Positions 23,061 to 33,779 of a stretch of 64,000 nt of DNA are shown piece by piece. Within the stretch, counting starts at the first letter, position 1, and each line of letters starts with the position of its first letter. The stretch spans positions 496,001-560,000 of the forward strand of contig WSUB01000006.1 in assembly GCA_019633425.1 (NCBI GenBank). Direction: 5' to 3'. This stretch comes from Tulasnella sp. 424 (lineage: Eukaryota > Basidiomycota > Agaricomycetes > Cantharellales > Tulasnellaceae). The notes below the pieces were generated by a model. That model made no database searches, was not told where the DNA came from, and saw only the letters and a program-made list of their open reading frames with translations. The translations under genes were made by a program, and so were the position numbers.

Positions 23061-23523
23061 TGGCCGGCATCCTGAATCCCGAGAGCGCGATCTATCCGAG
23101 ACGTCGTAGCCTTGAGGAGGCGGAGGATCCAGCTGGCGAGGTTCGAGCCAGCGGCTGGGAGCGACGGTATCGAAAGTCTTCCTTGCGACCGCTCAAGATT
23201 GTGGATGATAGTGAGCACTCGATGTCGTGTCTCGAGGTGGAATCTTTTCGAGCGAGTATGACGACGTTTGTTGACAGACGCCAACGCGCGCTCGGTTTTG
23301 GGATCTCCGTCTGCCCGCACGTGATGAGTGTCAAGTGCGCCTTGTAATGCCGATCCGTTGTTCGGACATCGGGCTTCTTCTGATCCCCCCGAACCTGCGG
23401 GGACTTCATCAGGAGCAAATTCGGTCTTCAAAGTCGCGTCTCAAAGACTATTACTTATACAGAATCGATCCCAGCACTGTCCAACGTTCATCACCTGCGA
23501 CCGCTCCCTCGCTCTCCAACAAA
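23061..23523 (+). promoter_or_regulatory. Upstream region of OPT3
   Basis: Counterpart of 15211-15671, with the shared 'ggttcgagccagcggctggg' block near 23134 and the CACGTG at 23318. No gene seen. Confidence 0.5.
23318..23323 (+). promoter_or_regulatory. CACGTG E-box upstream of OPT3
   Basis: CGCACGTGATGAG, 206 bp before the OPT3 start; counterpart of the sites before OPT1 and OPT2. Confidence 0.5.
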
Positions 23524-26500
23524 ATGGAGTCACAATCCGACTACTCGACCCCTCCTAATTCTCGCACCACTTCACCGTATCATGTTTTCGCCTTTGCTAT
23601 CCCGGCCACTCCTCAACTACCGAGGTCGGCCGATACGTCGGGGCCAGACCTTGAACTTGGCTCTAGACGGAACGGAACCTCGACCTCCGGAACTCTGTCA
23701 ACACCATACTCTTCGTTAATTGCGACTCCTAATTCGGTGGCTCGTCCCGCTACCACACATCCTCGGCATGAGCGTCGAACACCCGTATCACCGGGGAGCC
23801 AGGGATCCAGCCTGGTTTTACGGACGGCATCGTCTCGGCCTCCTTTCGCTTTCTTTCCTCCTCCCGAGTCCTATCGTCATGACTTGACTAATCCACCCAC
23901 ACCCTTGCCTCAATCCTCTTTGTCCAAGGCAGAGGAGCTGGTCCCTGGCGATGAAGATCAAGATGAAAAGTCCATTTGGTGGGTTTTGTGGAAGCCGTCT
24001 AGCTCACCACGGCTTAATCGTACTTTGTTCGGTTTAGTCCGGTGGATACCAACAGCCAATCACCCGACACAACCGGGGATGACGACTCGCCGTACCCGGA
24101 AGTCAGGGCATCAGTCGCAAACACGGACGACCCGGACATGCCAACGCTCACCCTTCGGACGTGCTCATCGGAATCACGCTGTTAATTCTCAGAGCCTCTG
24201 TCAGTATCTTTTTTTATCTGCGATGGCCTTCTCCGTGGATATCCAAAGCTTTGGTCACGTAAGGAAGTGGCGAAGGGCACTGGATATAATGCAACTAACG
24301 CAAAACCGTCTCCAGGGTCATCGCATATCCATTGGGCAAAGCGTTGGATCACTTGCTACCAATCAGATATTGGACTATTCCTCGGGCTCTCCCGTTCATC
24401 GGTGGATTTAGCTTCTGTCTAAACCCCGGTCCATTCAACATCAAAGAGCACACCCTTATCTCCATGATGTCCTCAATCGGCGGCATTTCTATCTACGGAT
24501 TTGAGCTAATTGTCTCAGCGGAGACGGATTACAGCACTCCCATAAGCACCGGGTGCGTCGTCAAATGGAAGCCGTGCAAGATGAACGCTGACCCGTTGCT
24601 GCGTGGTAGATTCGCATTTCTATTCCTGCTGGGCAGCCAAGTTGCTATGTTCTCATTGGCAGCTTTCGGTCGTCGTCTCTTCATCCAACCTGCGTCCGTT
24701 ATATGGCCGAACACCCTTATCGTATCCGCCCTTCTAAACACTCTTCATGCTGAAGAGGAGTCTCGCAAAGGGCAAATGACGCGATATAGGTTCTTTGTGG
24801 TATGCGGGATGGGGGCGTTTTTGTACTACTTTCTGCCGGGTGAGATACCTCTCCCCACAATCGAATATGCTTGGAACTGATCGTAGAGCTTCGGAATAAT
24901 TACAACAGGTTACTTATTTACGGCGTTATCATCATTTTCATGGGCCTGTTGGATCAGTCCAAGTTCGTTAGTCCCTAGTACTCTACCTCCGATCCTTGCT
25001 TATACCCTCACACAGACAATGTTGTACTCAATCAGCTGTTCGGAACAGCGACAGGCTTGGGTATGGGTCTTCTTACCTTCGACTGGAGCCAGATATCGTT
25101 CATAGGCTCACCTCTGATTCTCCCCTGGTACGTTCATTGTTATGATACCTATACACGATAATTTTCTTACTCTACCCGGAAGGTGGGCAAGTGTCAACAT
25201 CTTCTTGGGTTTCGTGACTTTCTTTTGGATTTTGGCTCCAATCCTTTACTACAACGACGTGGGCATCTTCCGAAATAACTATTTTGGGCACAGCTAATTT
25301 GCTTTATTAGGTCTGGAAAATGGGACATTTGCCTATAACGGGCTACTCCGCATACGATCGGTTTGGCCTCCCATACGATGTTCATCGTATTCTAACTCCA
25401 GACATGCAACTCAACGTCACAGCCTATCAGGAATACTCGCCCGTATATCTCCCAGTAACCTTCGCTCAGACTTACTTGATTAGTTTCATGATGGTCACCT
25501 CCGTGATCGTGCATGCTATCTTGTACGAAGGANNNNNNNNNNNNNNNNNNNNNNNNNNNNNNNNNNNNNNNNNNNNNNNNNNNNNNNNNNNNNNNNNNNN
25601 NNNNNNNNNNNNNNNNNNNNNNNNNNNNNNAGTAACCTTCGCTCAGACTTACTTGATTAGTTTCATGATGGTCACCTCCGTGATCGTGCATGCTATCTTG
25701 TACGAAGGCCACGCCGTCCTTGCGGTCATACGGGGGAAGAAGGTCGAGGACGATGATATCCACGCTACACTTATGCGGCGCTACCGAGAGGTTTCGAACT
25801 ACTACTACGTGGGCATATTTGTAGTTGGATTTGCCTTGCTCATTGGGGCGTTCAAGGTTCGTCGATCTTCCCTGTTTCTATACTCCATCAGGGCTGAATT
25901 CTTATATCCTTCCAGGTTCAAGATCTCGGCGTGCCAATGTGGTCCCTTGTCTTGGCTACGCTGCTCGTTTTTATTTACTTTATACCTTGCACGTACATAT
26001 ATGCGAAGAGTGGGCTTCTGGTACTCATCAACCTCATCGCAGAGCTCATTCCTGGCGCTCTCCTACCTGGACGGCCTTTTGCAAATATGGCAAGTATCCC
26101 GAATCACCAGGGAGTAGGTTCGCTGATATTTGGACCAGACTTTCAAGATATGCGCTGTAAATGGTCTCAATCAGTCGATGTTATTCCTCGAAAACTTAAA
26201 GCAGGGGCATTACCTCAAAATCCCACCTTACGCAAGTTTCGCAGGCAGGTCTAGTTATCCAGCGCAAGACTTACTTATTCAGTCAAATTTGCTACAGTTC
26301 AACTTATCGCAGCTATCATCTCTGTTTGCGTCCAAATAGTCGTGAAGAACGCTATATTTGCGTCGGTTCCCGACGTATGCGACCCCAACCAACCTCAAAA
26401 GCTGGTTTGCCCTTCAACGAAAACTTTCTTCGCCGCATCCATTGTTTGGTAAGCGTGCCATTTTCCTTCCTGCCGCATCTCTGTTAAATCTTTTTCATCT

Positions 26501-27150
26501 AGGGGGTTGATAGGAACCAGTCGGCAATTCGGAAAGGGCTCGTTATACCCGCTTCATGTCTATGGACTGGTGATCGGGGCTCTCCTTCCCATCCCTGTTT
26601 GGTTATGGCAGCGAAAATACCCAAAATCCGTTCTTCGCCACTTCAACCTCACAGTGTTCTTGGACGGTCCAACCTACGCGCCACCAGCGACGGGAGTTAA
26701 TTTCACATCGTTTTTCATCGTAGCGTTCCTCTTCCGTGGGTTGATTCCATGCGCCTTTCACGCACTTCAATGACATTATTCATCATCCAGAGTATCTTCT
26801 TCGTGTCCGGCGTTATAGGTTGTGGGCAAAATTCAATTATGTCCTGGCATGTGCGCTGGAAGCAGGCGAGTGTAATTCCATTGGCCTCCGTAGGGCCCCG
26901 AACCCTAATAATGTCTCCTCTTATAAAGGTACTGGGGTAGCTGTTGTTGTGATATTCCTGGTTTTTCAGTTGCCAAAGGATGGTCGGATCTCACTTGACT
27001 GGTGGGGGAATACCGTCTGGGTGAACAGTACGTTTTCGGCTCCTCGAAGCGATTTCTCAGTTCACGCCAATTATCTAATTCCTACTGTTTAAAGCCGCTG
27101 ATGCTGTCGGAGTGCCGTACTTCCCAACTAACCCTGACAAGGGGTTTTAA
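23524..27150 (+). pseudogene. OPT3: OPT-family transporter copy with a frameshift and a changed donor
   Basis: Same 15-exon layout as OPT1 and OPT2, from MESQSDYSTPPNSRTTSPYH to the terminal ...PDKGF-TAA at 27150. Lesions seen: exon 2 lacks one G at about 24162 (ACGTGCTCATC against ACATGGCTTATC in OPT2), which shifts frame at the first membrane helix; and the donor of intron 13 at 26884 reads GCCTCC where OPT1/OPT2 have GTGTTC/GTGTCC. The short linker of exon 2 is also deleted relative to the others. Exon 8 is interrupted by 98 Ns that look artificial (see 25533-25630). The other exons remain open and well conserved (NPGPFNIKEH, GRPFANM, WWGNTVW), so inactivation was probably recent. It is listed as a pseudogene with the caveat that the single-base deletion could be a sequencing error. 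Confidence 0.75.
25533..25630. other. Assembly gap of 98 Ns, probably artificial
   Basis: The 78 bases just before the gap (25454-25531) are identical to the 78 bases just after it (25631-25708). Removing 177 nt (one copy, the stray base and the Ns) makes OPT3 exon 8 exactly 369 nt, its length in OPT1 and OPT2. No sequence is therefore likely to be missing. Confidence 0.9.
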
Positions 27151-27365
27151 ATATCCGAATATCTCGATGGTCCACCTCTCGACTCAACCAAAAATTTCAA
27201 ACTTAGGCCAAAGTTACAGTTTATCTATTGGTAGCTGCCCTGTTTTTACATGTCCGGGAGCGGCAATCACTGCAACGAGCAAACCTGGCAAGTCTGGCCA
27301 TGATGTCAACGTTCATAGACACTTTATTGGCGTGCTTGTTATTCACCGTAATGTGATGGCAATTT

Positions 27366-27823
27366 CGATCCCTTCGTTTTTCATCGTAGCTTTCCTCTTC
27401 CGTGGGTTGATTTCATGCGTCTTTCACGCCCTTCGATAACATTGTTTATCATCCAGAGTATCTTCTTCGTGTCCGGCGTTATAGACTATGGGCAAAGTTC
27501 CATTATATCCTGGCATGTGTGCTGGAAGTAGGCGAGTGTACTTCCATTGGTGTCCGTGGCGCCCCGAGCCCTAATTAGCAATATGCCCTCTTATAGGTAC
27601 TGAGGTAGCCGTTATTGTGATATTCCTGGCTTTCCAGTTGCCAAAGGATGGTCGGCTATCACTGGACTGGTGGGGGAATACCGTCTGGGCCAACAGTATG
27701 TTTTCGGCTCCTCGAAATGATTTCTCAGTTCACGCCAATTACCTAATTGCTTCATTTAAAGCCGCTGATACCGTCGGAGCGCCGTACTTCCCTACTAATC
27801 CTAACACGGGGGTTTCAGTGTCA
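27366..27823 (+). pseudogene. OPT tail relic (end of exon 12 to exon 15)
   Basis: Begins within exon 12 (SFFIVAFLFR) and follows the exon 13-15 order of OPT3: the LACVLEVGECTSIG-type segment with a premature TAG, ALGTGXVAVIVIFLAFQLPKD-like exon 14, DWWGNTVWANS and ADTVGAPYFPTNPNTG. It directly follows the 3' flank of OPT3. Most likely the remains of another tandem copy removed by unequal crossing-over. Confidence 0.85.
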
Positions 27824-28094
27824 AACTCGGACCAAAATCACAATTTTATCTACCGGTAGCTGCCCTGTTGTTATATCTTCCGGGAGCGGTAATCAGCGGA
27901 ACAAGCAAAGTCGGCAAGTCCGGTCATGATCTGAAGGTCCATAGACATTCCGTAGCCGTGTTCGTTATTCGCAGCAATGTGATGGAAACTCCGATCAAGT
28001 TTGGTTCATGCGCCATTGCTCCTTCGGGAGAATATGTTGAACGTCAGTAGTGGCGAGGCCGGCTCTCATATAAATGCGAAGTCAAGGACGACGG
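27824..28094. other. 3' flank of the OPT tail relic
   Basis: A second copy of the downstream flank seen after OPT3 (27230-27360), with shared 'tgccctgtt...ccgggagcggcaatcac' sequence. No gene. Confidence 0.4.
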
Positions 28095-29290
28095 GTCAAG
28101 GAGCAAATGGTGGTATTGTAGCTTGTGAAGCCGACAGCCTATCGCCTTTACGTTGTATCGTACGTGGTGGCAAGTTGCGCGGAAGAGGAACTCGTCACAA
28201 TCCATCGGTTGCTTCAGGGCGGGACTTATGCATACAGAATACGGGGACCATATTCACTCGCTCCGGCCGGGACATCTCATTATTCTCCTAAAAGCTGGCG
28301 ATTGTCAATTTTGGATCCCGATTACATCTCGACTCGTTCGGAGCTGGTGGCTATATCATCTCCGTTGTAAGACTGTGAATATAGCGCCAGTGCGTCGCTT
28401 CTTGCTGATAAGCGATGGAGGCTCCACCTGAACTACCGTCGTTGGTCACATCTGACCGAGCCTCCGGATCAAATCGGACGAAGATCGTTTTTTTTTTTTT
28501 TCACTCACCGTTCTTCCCCGCCTTGCCCTTCCCTGTTTGGTCTTTCATATACGCACTCGTTCGCGTCTTTACCGGCAACGACCACTTATCACACAGCTTA
28601 TTTAATATTAGTGGACTCATTGGGATAGGATTCGCAGGACATCTAGCTGCCAGCGCGGCTGGGCGCCTGGAAGGACCGATAATTTTGGTCCTGTGACCGG
28701 CAGACCGTGACGTGTTCGGCTTGCGTTTTTGGTAGTGGGGTTACGAAGAGCTTTCGTTCAGCATTAATCGTCTTACAGTCTACCGAAGAAAGAGTTGAAT
28801 TATAGATCATCCTATAAAGCTTCCGGACGACCAGTCGTCCAGACGGATGATGAGTGCAAAGCGAGGATACACAGACCGCTCGAACACAAAGGCCATGCAT
28901 ATGGTTGAAGATCGCCCTAGGCTCCTACCGACCCGAAGGCAGCGTGTTGTTCTATAAACTAGGTCAGGCACGTTTCTATGTGTATAGCCCAAGTGCCGCG
29001 TTGCTCAAGCCTATCGTTGGAGCAATGGTCGCAACGGCCCTCCCCTGGCACTGTAGAGATGCAGGGCCTTCCTCAAAGTGTTCTCTGACGCTACCTGGCT
29101 AAAGGCCATGCAATCAGAAATGTTTGTGCCGGGGAAAGCAAAATGAGTTTATACAAAAGAATGACAGGGAACTAGAATACTGTGAGGAAGTGATGACCGA
29201 GACACAAAGGGTATTTGTCTGATTTGGTTTGAACGATTCGGTCAGACGGGAACGTTGACAGTATCAAGGTTGAACCGCTGTAAAAAGAAA
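28095..29290. repeat. Duplicated flank, copy 2 (about 1.2 kb)
   Basis: Homologous to 19180-20400, and from 28620 onward to 33780-34450 with higher identity. It ends in a copy of the last exon and last intron start of the secreted-protein gene (minus strand, 29248-29320). The minus-strand frame at 28643-28900 (85 codons) is conserved in the copy at 33805-34062, but it lies in what is a 3' flank, so I do not call it a gene. Confidence 0.75.
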
Positions 29291-30201
29291 AGAGGATCAG
29301 CAAGGACCATCCCTTGGTCAGTCTTGTCTGTGGTTGGGCACAACTTCCGTTGTTGAGACAACATCCGCAAGGACACCTCAACCCCATCGCACGGACTTGC
29401 AAGGAAGAAGCTCAGCGCGCCCAGCTACGGGACCAATTCGAAGTATCCAATATCATTAGCCCAGGGAAGAAGAGCAGGCTAGTAGGTAGAGATGCAAGCT
29501 GTCCAGACTGAGAGGGCTTCTCCGTCCTTTTAAGACTGCCGCCGCAAGGTTTCATCGGCCAGACCCTGACCTCCGTGTCACTTTCCGACCCCTCTCACCA
29601 CAGCACTATAGCATCATGAAAAGTATTCAATAGAGTTACTCAAAAATGTATATAGAGCAATTCTATAGTGTTAGATTTGGATTATCTCCCATTTTCGGGG
29701 AGCAGTTCCCTGATTACCTCCATCTCCTCCACCGGAAACTCTACAATGTTGTTTGACGCATTTCCGGCAATCGTTCGGCAGGGTCTTTCGGAGATAATCG
29801 GCTATAACCGGTGTTATGTAAAGGTTATCTCCGATGACATTTCCGCCGGGTCCGGATCATTGCAGTCTCTGTTTGTACCCCAACCTCCTCTCTACTGACC
29901 CGGAGAGCGTTGTGAAGTGTTAAGACTAGATATATATGTACTTGGAGTATATTTTACTGCCTACATTTCTCAAAGCTTCTCAACCAGGTGGTCATCCCTG
30001 ATTTTCGGCAGGGTCATGTCACCTCTATATAGTGACTGTCACTGGGACATCACTCAGGGTCTAGCACCCGCGCGCAAGATCCACCATCCACTTCCCCGGA
30101 GACACCCCATCAGTTTCCACCTCCCTCCAACTCTCCACGAAGCCTGTCCGGGAACGGCGACTCTTACCGTCACCTAGTATCTTCTCGCTTAGATATCCTA
30201 T
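29291..30201. other. Intergenic, upstream of the kinase-TPR gene
   Basis: Nothing recognisable at 29330-29900. A TATATA stretch at about 30032 and C-rich sequence up to 30200 probably belong to the promoter and leader of the kinase gene. Confidence 0.4.
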
Positions 30202-32712
30202 ATGCAAAAAGACAACAATCACGATGTCGGGCCTTCGGCGTTGCGTGACTCGCCGGCCGATTCAGACCCCGATACCTCCCCCAGTGCATTCCCGCCGAGC
30301 GCTAAGCTGGTAGGTCTTTCCCGAGCCTCAAGTACAACTTCAATGACTCACCAGACATCTTTTCTTCATAGAGGGATAAACTCAACAAGCTTGCAAGTTG
30401 GCGAATTGATCTCTCCTCTATCGAATTCGTCAAGGACGCCCCCGAGTCGCATGGAGGTTTTGCAACGGTTTCACGAGCCCTTTTGGCCTCTCCCACCAGT
30501 ATTCAACACAGAACAAGCCAATCCGATCCGACCAATAAAGATAGTCTCGACTCACCTGGCCCTGCTGGAGAAGCGTCTCCGCAGCGGAGGGTCCGTGCTA
30601 CTCTGCCTTTCGTGCCATTGACAAATGACGATAGGCGCCTCATCAACTCAACCTTACAGGATGTAGCAGTGAAGAAAATGCACGTGCCAGATGGTCCAGC
30701 AGATGGCCCAGCGCGGATATTAGGGGTAATAGGACTCCGACCAATCACAGTGGCTTCATCGCTAAGGTCTTTCGGTTCAGTTGGCACTCAGGGAAGCCGA
30801 ATTCCTGGTCGGACTTTCTCACGAAAATATCATCAAGCTTGAAGGTTTCGTCGAGGACTTGTCCAAGAATGTAGTATGGTTGATGTTTCCCTGGGCGGAG
30901 AACGGAAACTTGAAGAACTTTATCGCGTCGGCGGAATGGGAGATCCCCGAACGAATCTCGCTGGTACGATCTAACTACTTTTCTTCCACCTACCCCTGAC
31001 ACTCTGTATTCCAGATTAGCGACGTGGCTGAGGGAGTCGAATACCTCCATAGCCAACAACCTCCGATACGCCACGGCGACCTCAAATCTGTACGTTCTGA
31101 GAGCATCCCATTAAACCAGTAGCAAACGTCGCTCTGGCTCTACAGATAAACATATTGGTCAACTCCGAGTACCGCGCGGTAATTACCGACTTTGGATCCG
31201 CTCGCCGTCAAACAGCCGAGGATCAAGACGAGGAAACAAGTCATGCTGAAACCAAACCACCCCCAGCCCTGTCGCTTGAACCAGCATTCTGCGGTACGAC
31301 AAATACCATGACCTTAACACTAAAAGGGGATCATTTTACTCTTCGATGGGCTGCTCCGGAGCTGTTGCACAAGAAGAAAGCCACCCTTGCGAGCGATATC
31401 TGGGCATTGGGATGTGTAGTGTACGAGGTAAATCTCAGGTCCTCGCTAATGATCATAGTTGGGTCTCAAAAATGATTCTCGGACTAGGTGATGACCAACA
31501 CGATTCCGTTTCAAGACGTCGAGGTGGACAACGCCGTCATAATACGGGTCGTTACGGGAAATCTCCCGTCCATCACGGACGACGCTCGCATGGCATTGAT
31601 TAGAGCACTGTGTTCCCTTGCACTCGCGTGCTGGAGCGAGGACCCATGGAAACGGCCGACTGCTAAGGATTGCCAAAAGTCGATCAGGTGGATGGTGAGT
31701 CATGCTGATCATAGGTCAATTAAATGCCATTGACCAAATTTTGATATAGCCTATGATTAGGCCCGACCCGATACAAACCACGGATGCAGCCGCTTCTAGC
31801 GCCCGTCGACCTGCACTCCTGTTGCAACTGGGATGTATGTACGTACAGCAGGATGACTACCCGAACGCGCTAGGCTTCTTCAACGACGCTCTGTGTGGCT
31901 ACGGAGATATCGGCGACAGCAAAGGAAAGGCGGCAGCGCTGGCCCAGCTGGCACAGGTGCATCGGTTTCGAGACGAGTACAGCCAGGCCTTCACATTCTA
32001 TTCCGAGGCCCTCCAAATATGCACCGACATAGGCGACAAGAAAGGGAGAGCCGACGCTCTTTGGGGTCTCGCTGACGTGCGTCGGCTTCAGGATAAGTAC
32101 AATGAGGCCGTCACATTCTACTCCGAGGCCCTCCAAATCTGCACTGACATCGGCGACATGCAAGGGAGAGCCGAGGCTCTTTTTGGTCTCGCTGATGTGC
32201 ATCGGCTTCAAACCGAGTACAGCCGGGCCGTGACACTCTACTCCGAGGCCCTCCAAATCCGTACCGACCACGGCCACTCGCATGGGAGAGCCGACGCTCT
32301 TTCGGGTCTCGCTGACGTGCATCGAATTCGAGAGGAGTACAGCCAGGCTGTGACATTCTACACCGAAGTCCTCCAAATCCGCACCGACATCGGCGACAGG
32401 CAAGGGAAAGCCCGCACTCTTTGGAGTCTCGCTGAGGTACATCGGCTCCAAAAACAGTATAGCCAGGCCTTTCAGCTTTTCTCCCAAGCTCTGCAAATTC
32501 AAATCGATATTGGCGACAGAGACGGAAGCGCCTGGAGTCTGATACGCCTTGCCGACGTCCATCGCGACCAGGACCAGCACGAAGACGCTACACGCATTTA
32601 TGAACAAGCTGCCGGAATTTTTAGAGAAATCGGAAATACTCGGTGGGAAGAGACGGCATTACGCCGCGCCGCTCAGGCTCGTCAACAACTCGAACCAACA
32701 GTGACCGAATAA
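30202..32712 (+). CDS. Protein kinase-TPR fusion protein
   Basis: Seven exons: 30202-30309, 30372-30725, 30781-30963, 31015-31089, 31146-31427, 31488-31694 and 31750-32712; 723 aa, all junctions in phase 0. Residues 1-36 are disordered; about 37-405 form a kinase of the tyrosine-kinase-like fungal type: loop HGGFATVSRALL, VAVKK (ATP-binding Lys), REAEFLVGLSHENI (helix C), HGDLKSINILV (catalytic loop with HGD in place of HRD), DFGSAR, RWAAPELL and SDIWALGCVVYE. Residues about 420-723 contain six consecutive 40-residue TPR/kinesin-light-chain-like repeats of the pattern ALxGLADVHRLQxEYSxA-xxFYSEALQIxTDIGD. The catalytic residues are present, so it may be active; such HGD kinases are common in Agaricomycetes. 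The TPR part suggests a protein-binding sensor or scaffold; substrate unknown. Confidence 0.88.
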
Positions 32713-32867
32713 TCATGTTTGGCGAGACATTCCGAGGTCGACCGAAATTCGTTTCTTGAACCCAACTGTAGTTCCTGTATCGCATGTTGTTGTACAAAAC
32801 TGTAATCTATGTACGGTGCTCTCTTAGATAGTGGAACTCTGCACGTTTTGGTTCTCATCATGCATTC
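32713..32867 (+). other. 3' flank of the kinase-TPR gene
   Basis: Short AT-richer trailer with no features beyond the probable 3' untranslated region. Confidence 0.3.
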
Positions 32868-33135
32868 GATTCGATTAGTTCGGGGTACCACGAGCCCAAG
32901 TTGTCTTTGATGAAGTCATATAGCTCGCCGGGGAACTCGAAACCTCTGGGACCTCCGCCGGCGACGACTAAATGAAACGCAGAAGTTGAGATTGTGCCCA
33001 CCTGCGGGGGGGTGATGCTTAACTTACTCATGTGCATTCGGCAATCGACTTCGTCCTCGCTTTGATTTGGGAACGCGGTGGACTCGTTGCAGTCCATGAC
33101 GTGTTCTCGGATTTCCTCAGAATCGGGAAGTTTGG
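32868..33135 (-). pseudogene. Relic 3 of an NDE1-like NADH dehydrogenase (middle fragment)
   Basis: Reads on the minus strand as a damaged second dinucleotide-binding region: LVVAGGGPRGFEFPGELYDF followed by IKDNLGSWYPELIE, matching the family pattern VVVGGGPTGVEFAGEL-DF. Upstream on the same strand (33040-33110) lie remains of the preceding exon (MDCNESTAFPNQSEDE, the counterpart of MDGIESAAFPDQSE in relic 2). Only two exon pieces survive. Confidence 0.75.
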
Positions 33136-33299
33136 ATGCTCACTCTCCGTTCAATCTACCGAGCCACACTATTGGGAAGGACGACAGGTTCAATTCCGGA
33201 TGCGCGAGAGGCACGGAGGAATAACATTCACAAGCACAGGAGAGACATTCATTACACCCCTGTGGGGTCGAGATGTATGGCCCCATCCAGCGAGGGTCC

Positions 33300-33745
33300 T
33301 ATCACTCAACTCCAGCCCTCTGTGCGACGACTGCCTGCAGGACTTGCTTTGCCACACCATCCATCACCGATTGTACATCACCGATTCTCGGCACGTTTCC
33401 GGTGGTTCCGCTCCTGAGCGTCGTTGGCGAGCCAGAGTCTCCATCAGTGCTCACGGAAGGGGTGATGGGCCGTTCACCCAGTATCTTGAGGTTCAAGGCC
33501 TCGGCGGTGTGGTGGAAGGATGTGAGGGGCCCGACGATGTTGTGCGGTGTTGAGCAGTTCGAGCAGGTAAAGTGAGCCATGTTGAGAAGGAGGCCAAAGA
33601 TCCATGCGTGAATGATGGGGTCAGGGGGTGTATGTCGGAAAGGGAAGGGAGTGTACCGGAACGTTGACCTTGCGGAACATAGCAACGCCTTTCTTGGCGT
33701 CGATGAGGTCTCGCATGCAATAACCACGTTAGTAGAGCTATTTCG
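33300..33745 (-). pseudogene. Relic of a mitochondrial Ind1/NUBPL-type Fe-S assembly P-loop protein (C-terminal part)
   Basis: Minus-strand pieces: RDLIDAKKGVAMFRKVNVP, then after an intron remnant GLLLNMAHFTCSNCSTPH and the continuation FHHTAEALNLKILGERPI, ending in VSTDGDSGSPTT and QSVMDGVAKQVLQAV. In Mrp/Nbp35-family ATPases this region is DxxKGIxMFRKVxVPxxGxVxNMSxFxCxxC, with the CxxC that binds a bridging Fe-S cluster. Ind1/NUBPL delivers clusters to respiratory complex I. The P-loop half is missing, so only the C-terminal half remains. It stands upstream of NDE1 relic 3 on the same strand. Confidence 0.7.
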
Positions 33746-33779
33746 GGGTAGGCTGGGAAATCATCTTGTGCGGCCGGCT

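Noticed and set aside
28643..28900. 85-codon minus-strand frame conserved in the copy at 33805-34062
   Set aside because: It is within a recently duplicated 3' flank; the third copy (about 19770-20010) does not keep it, and no promoter, start context or family supports it.
31870..32607. 245-codon open frame on the minus strand
   Set aside because: Antisense to the TPR repeats; its apparent repeats only mirror the coding strand.
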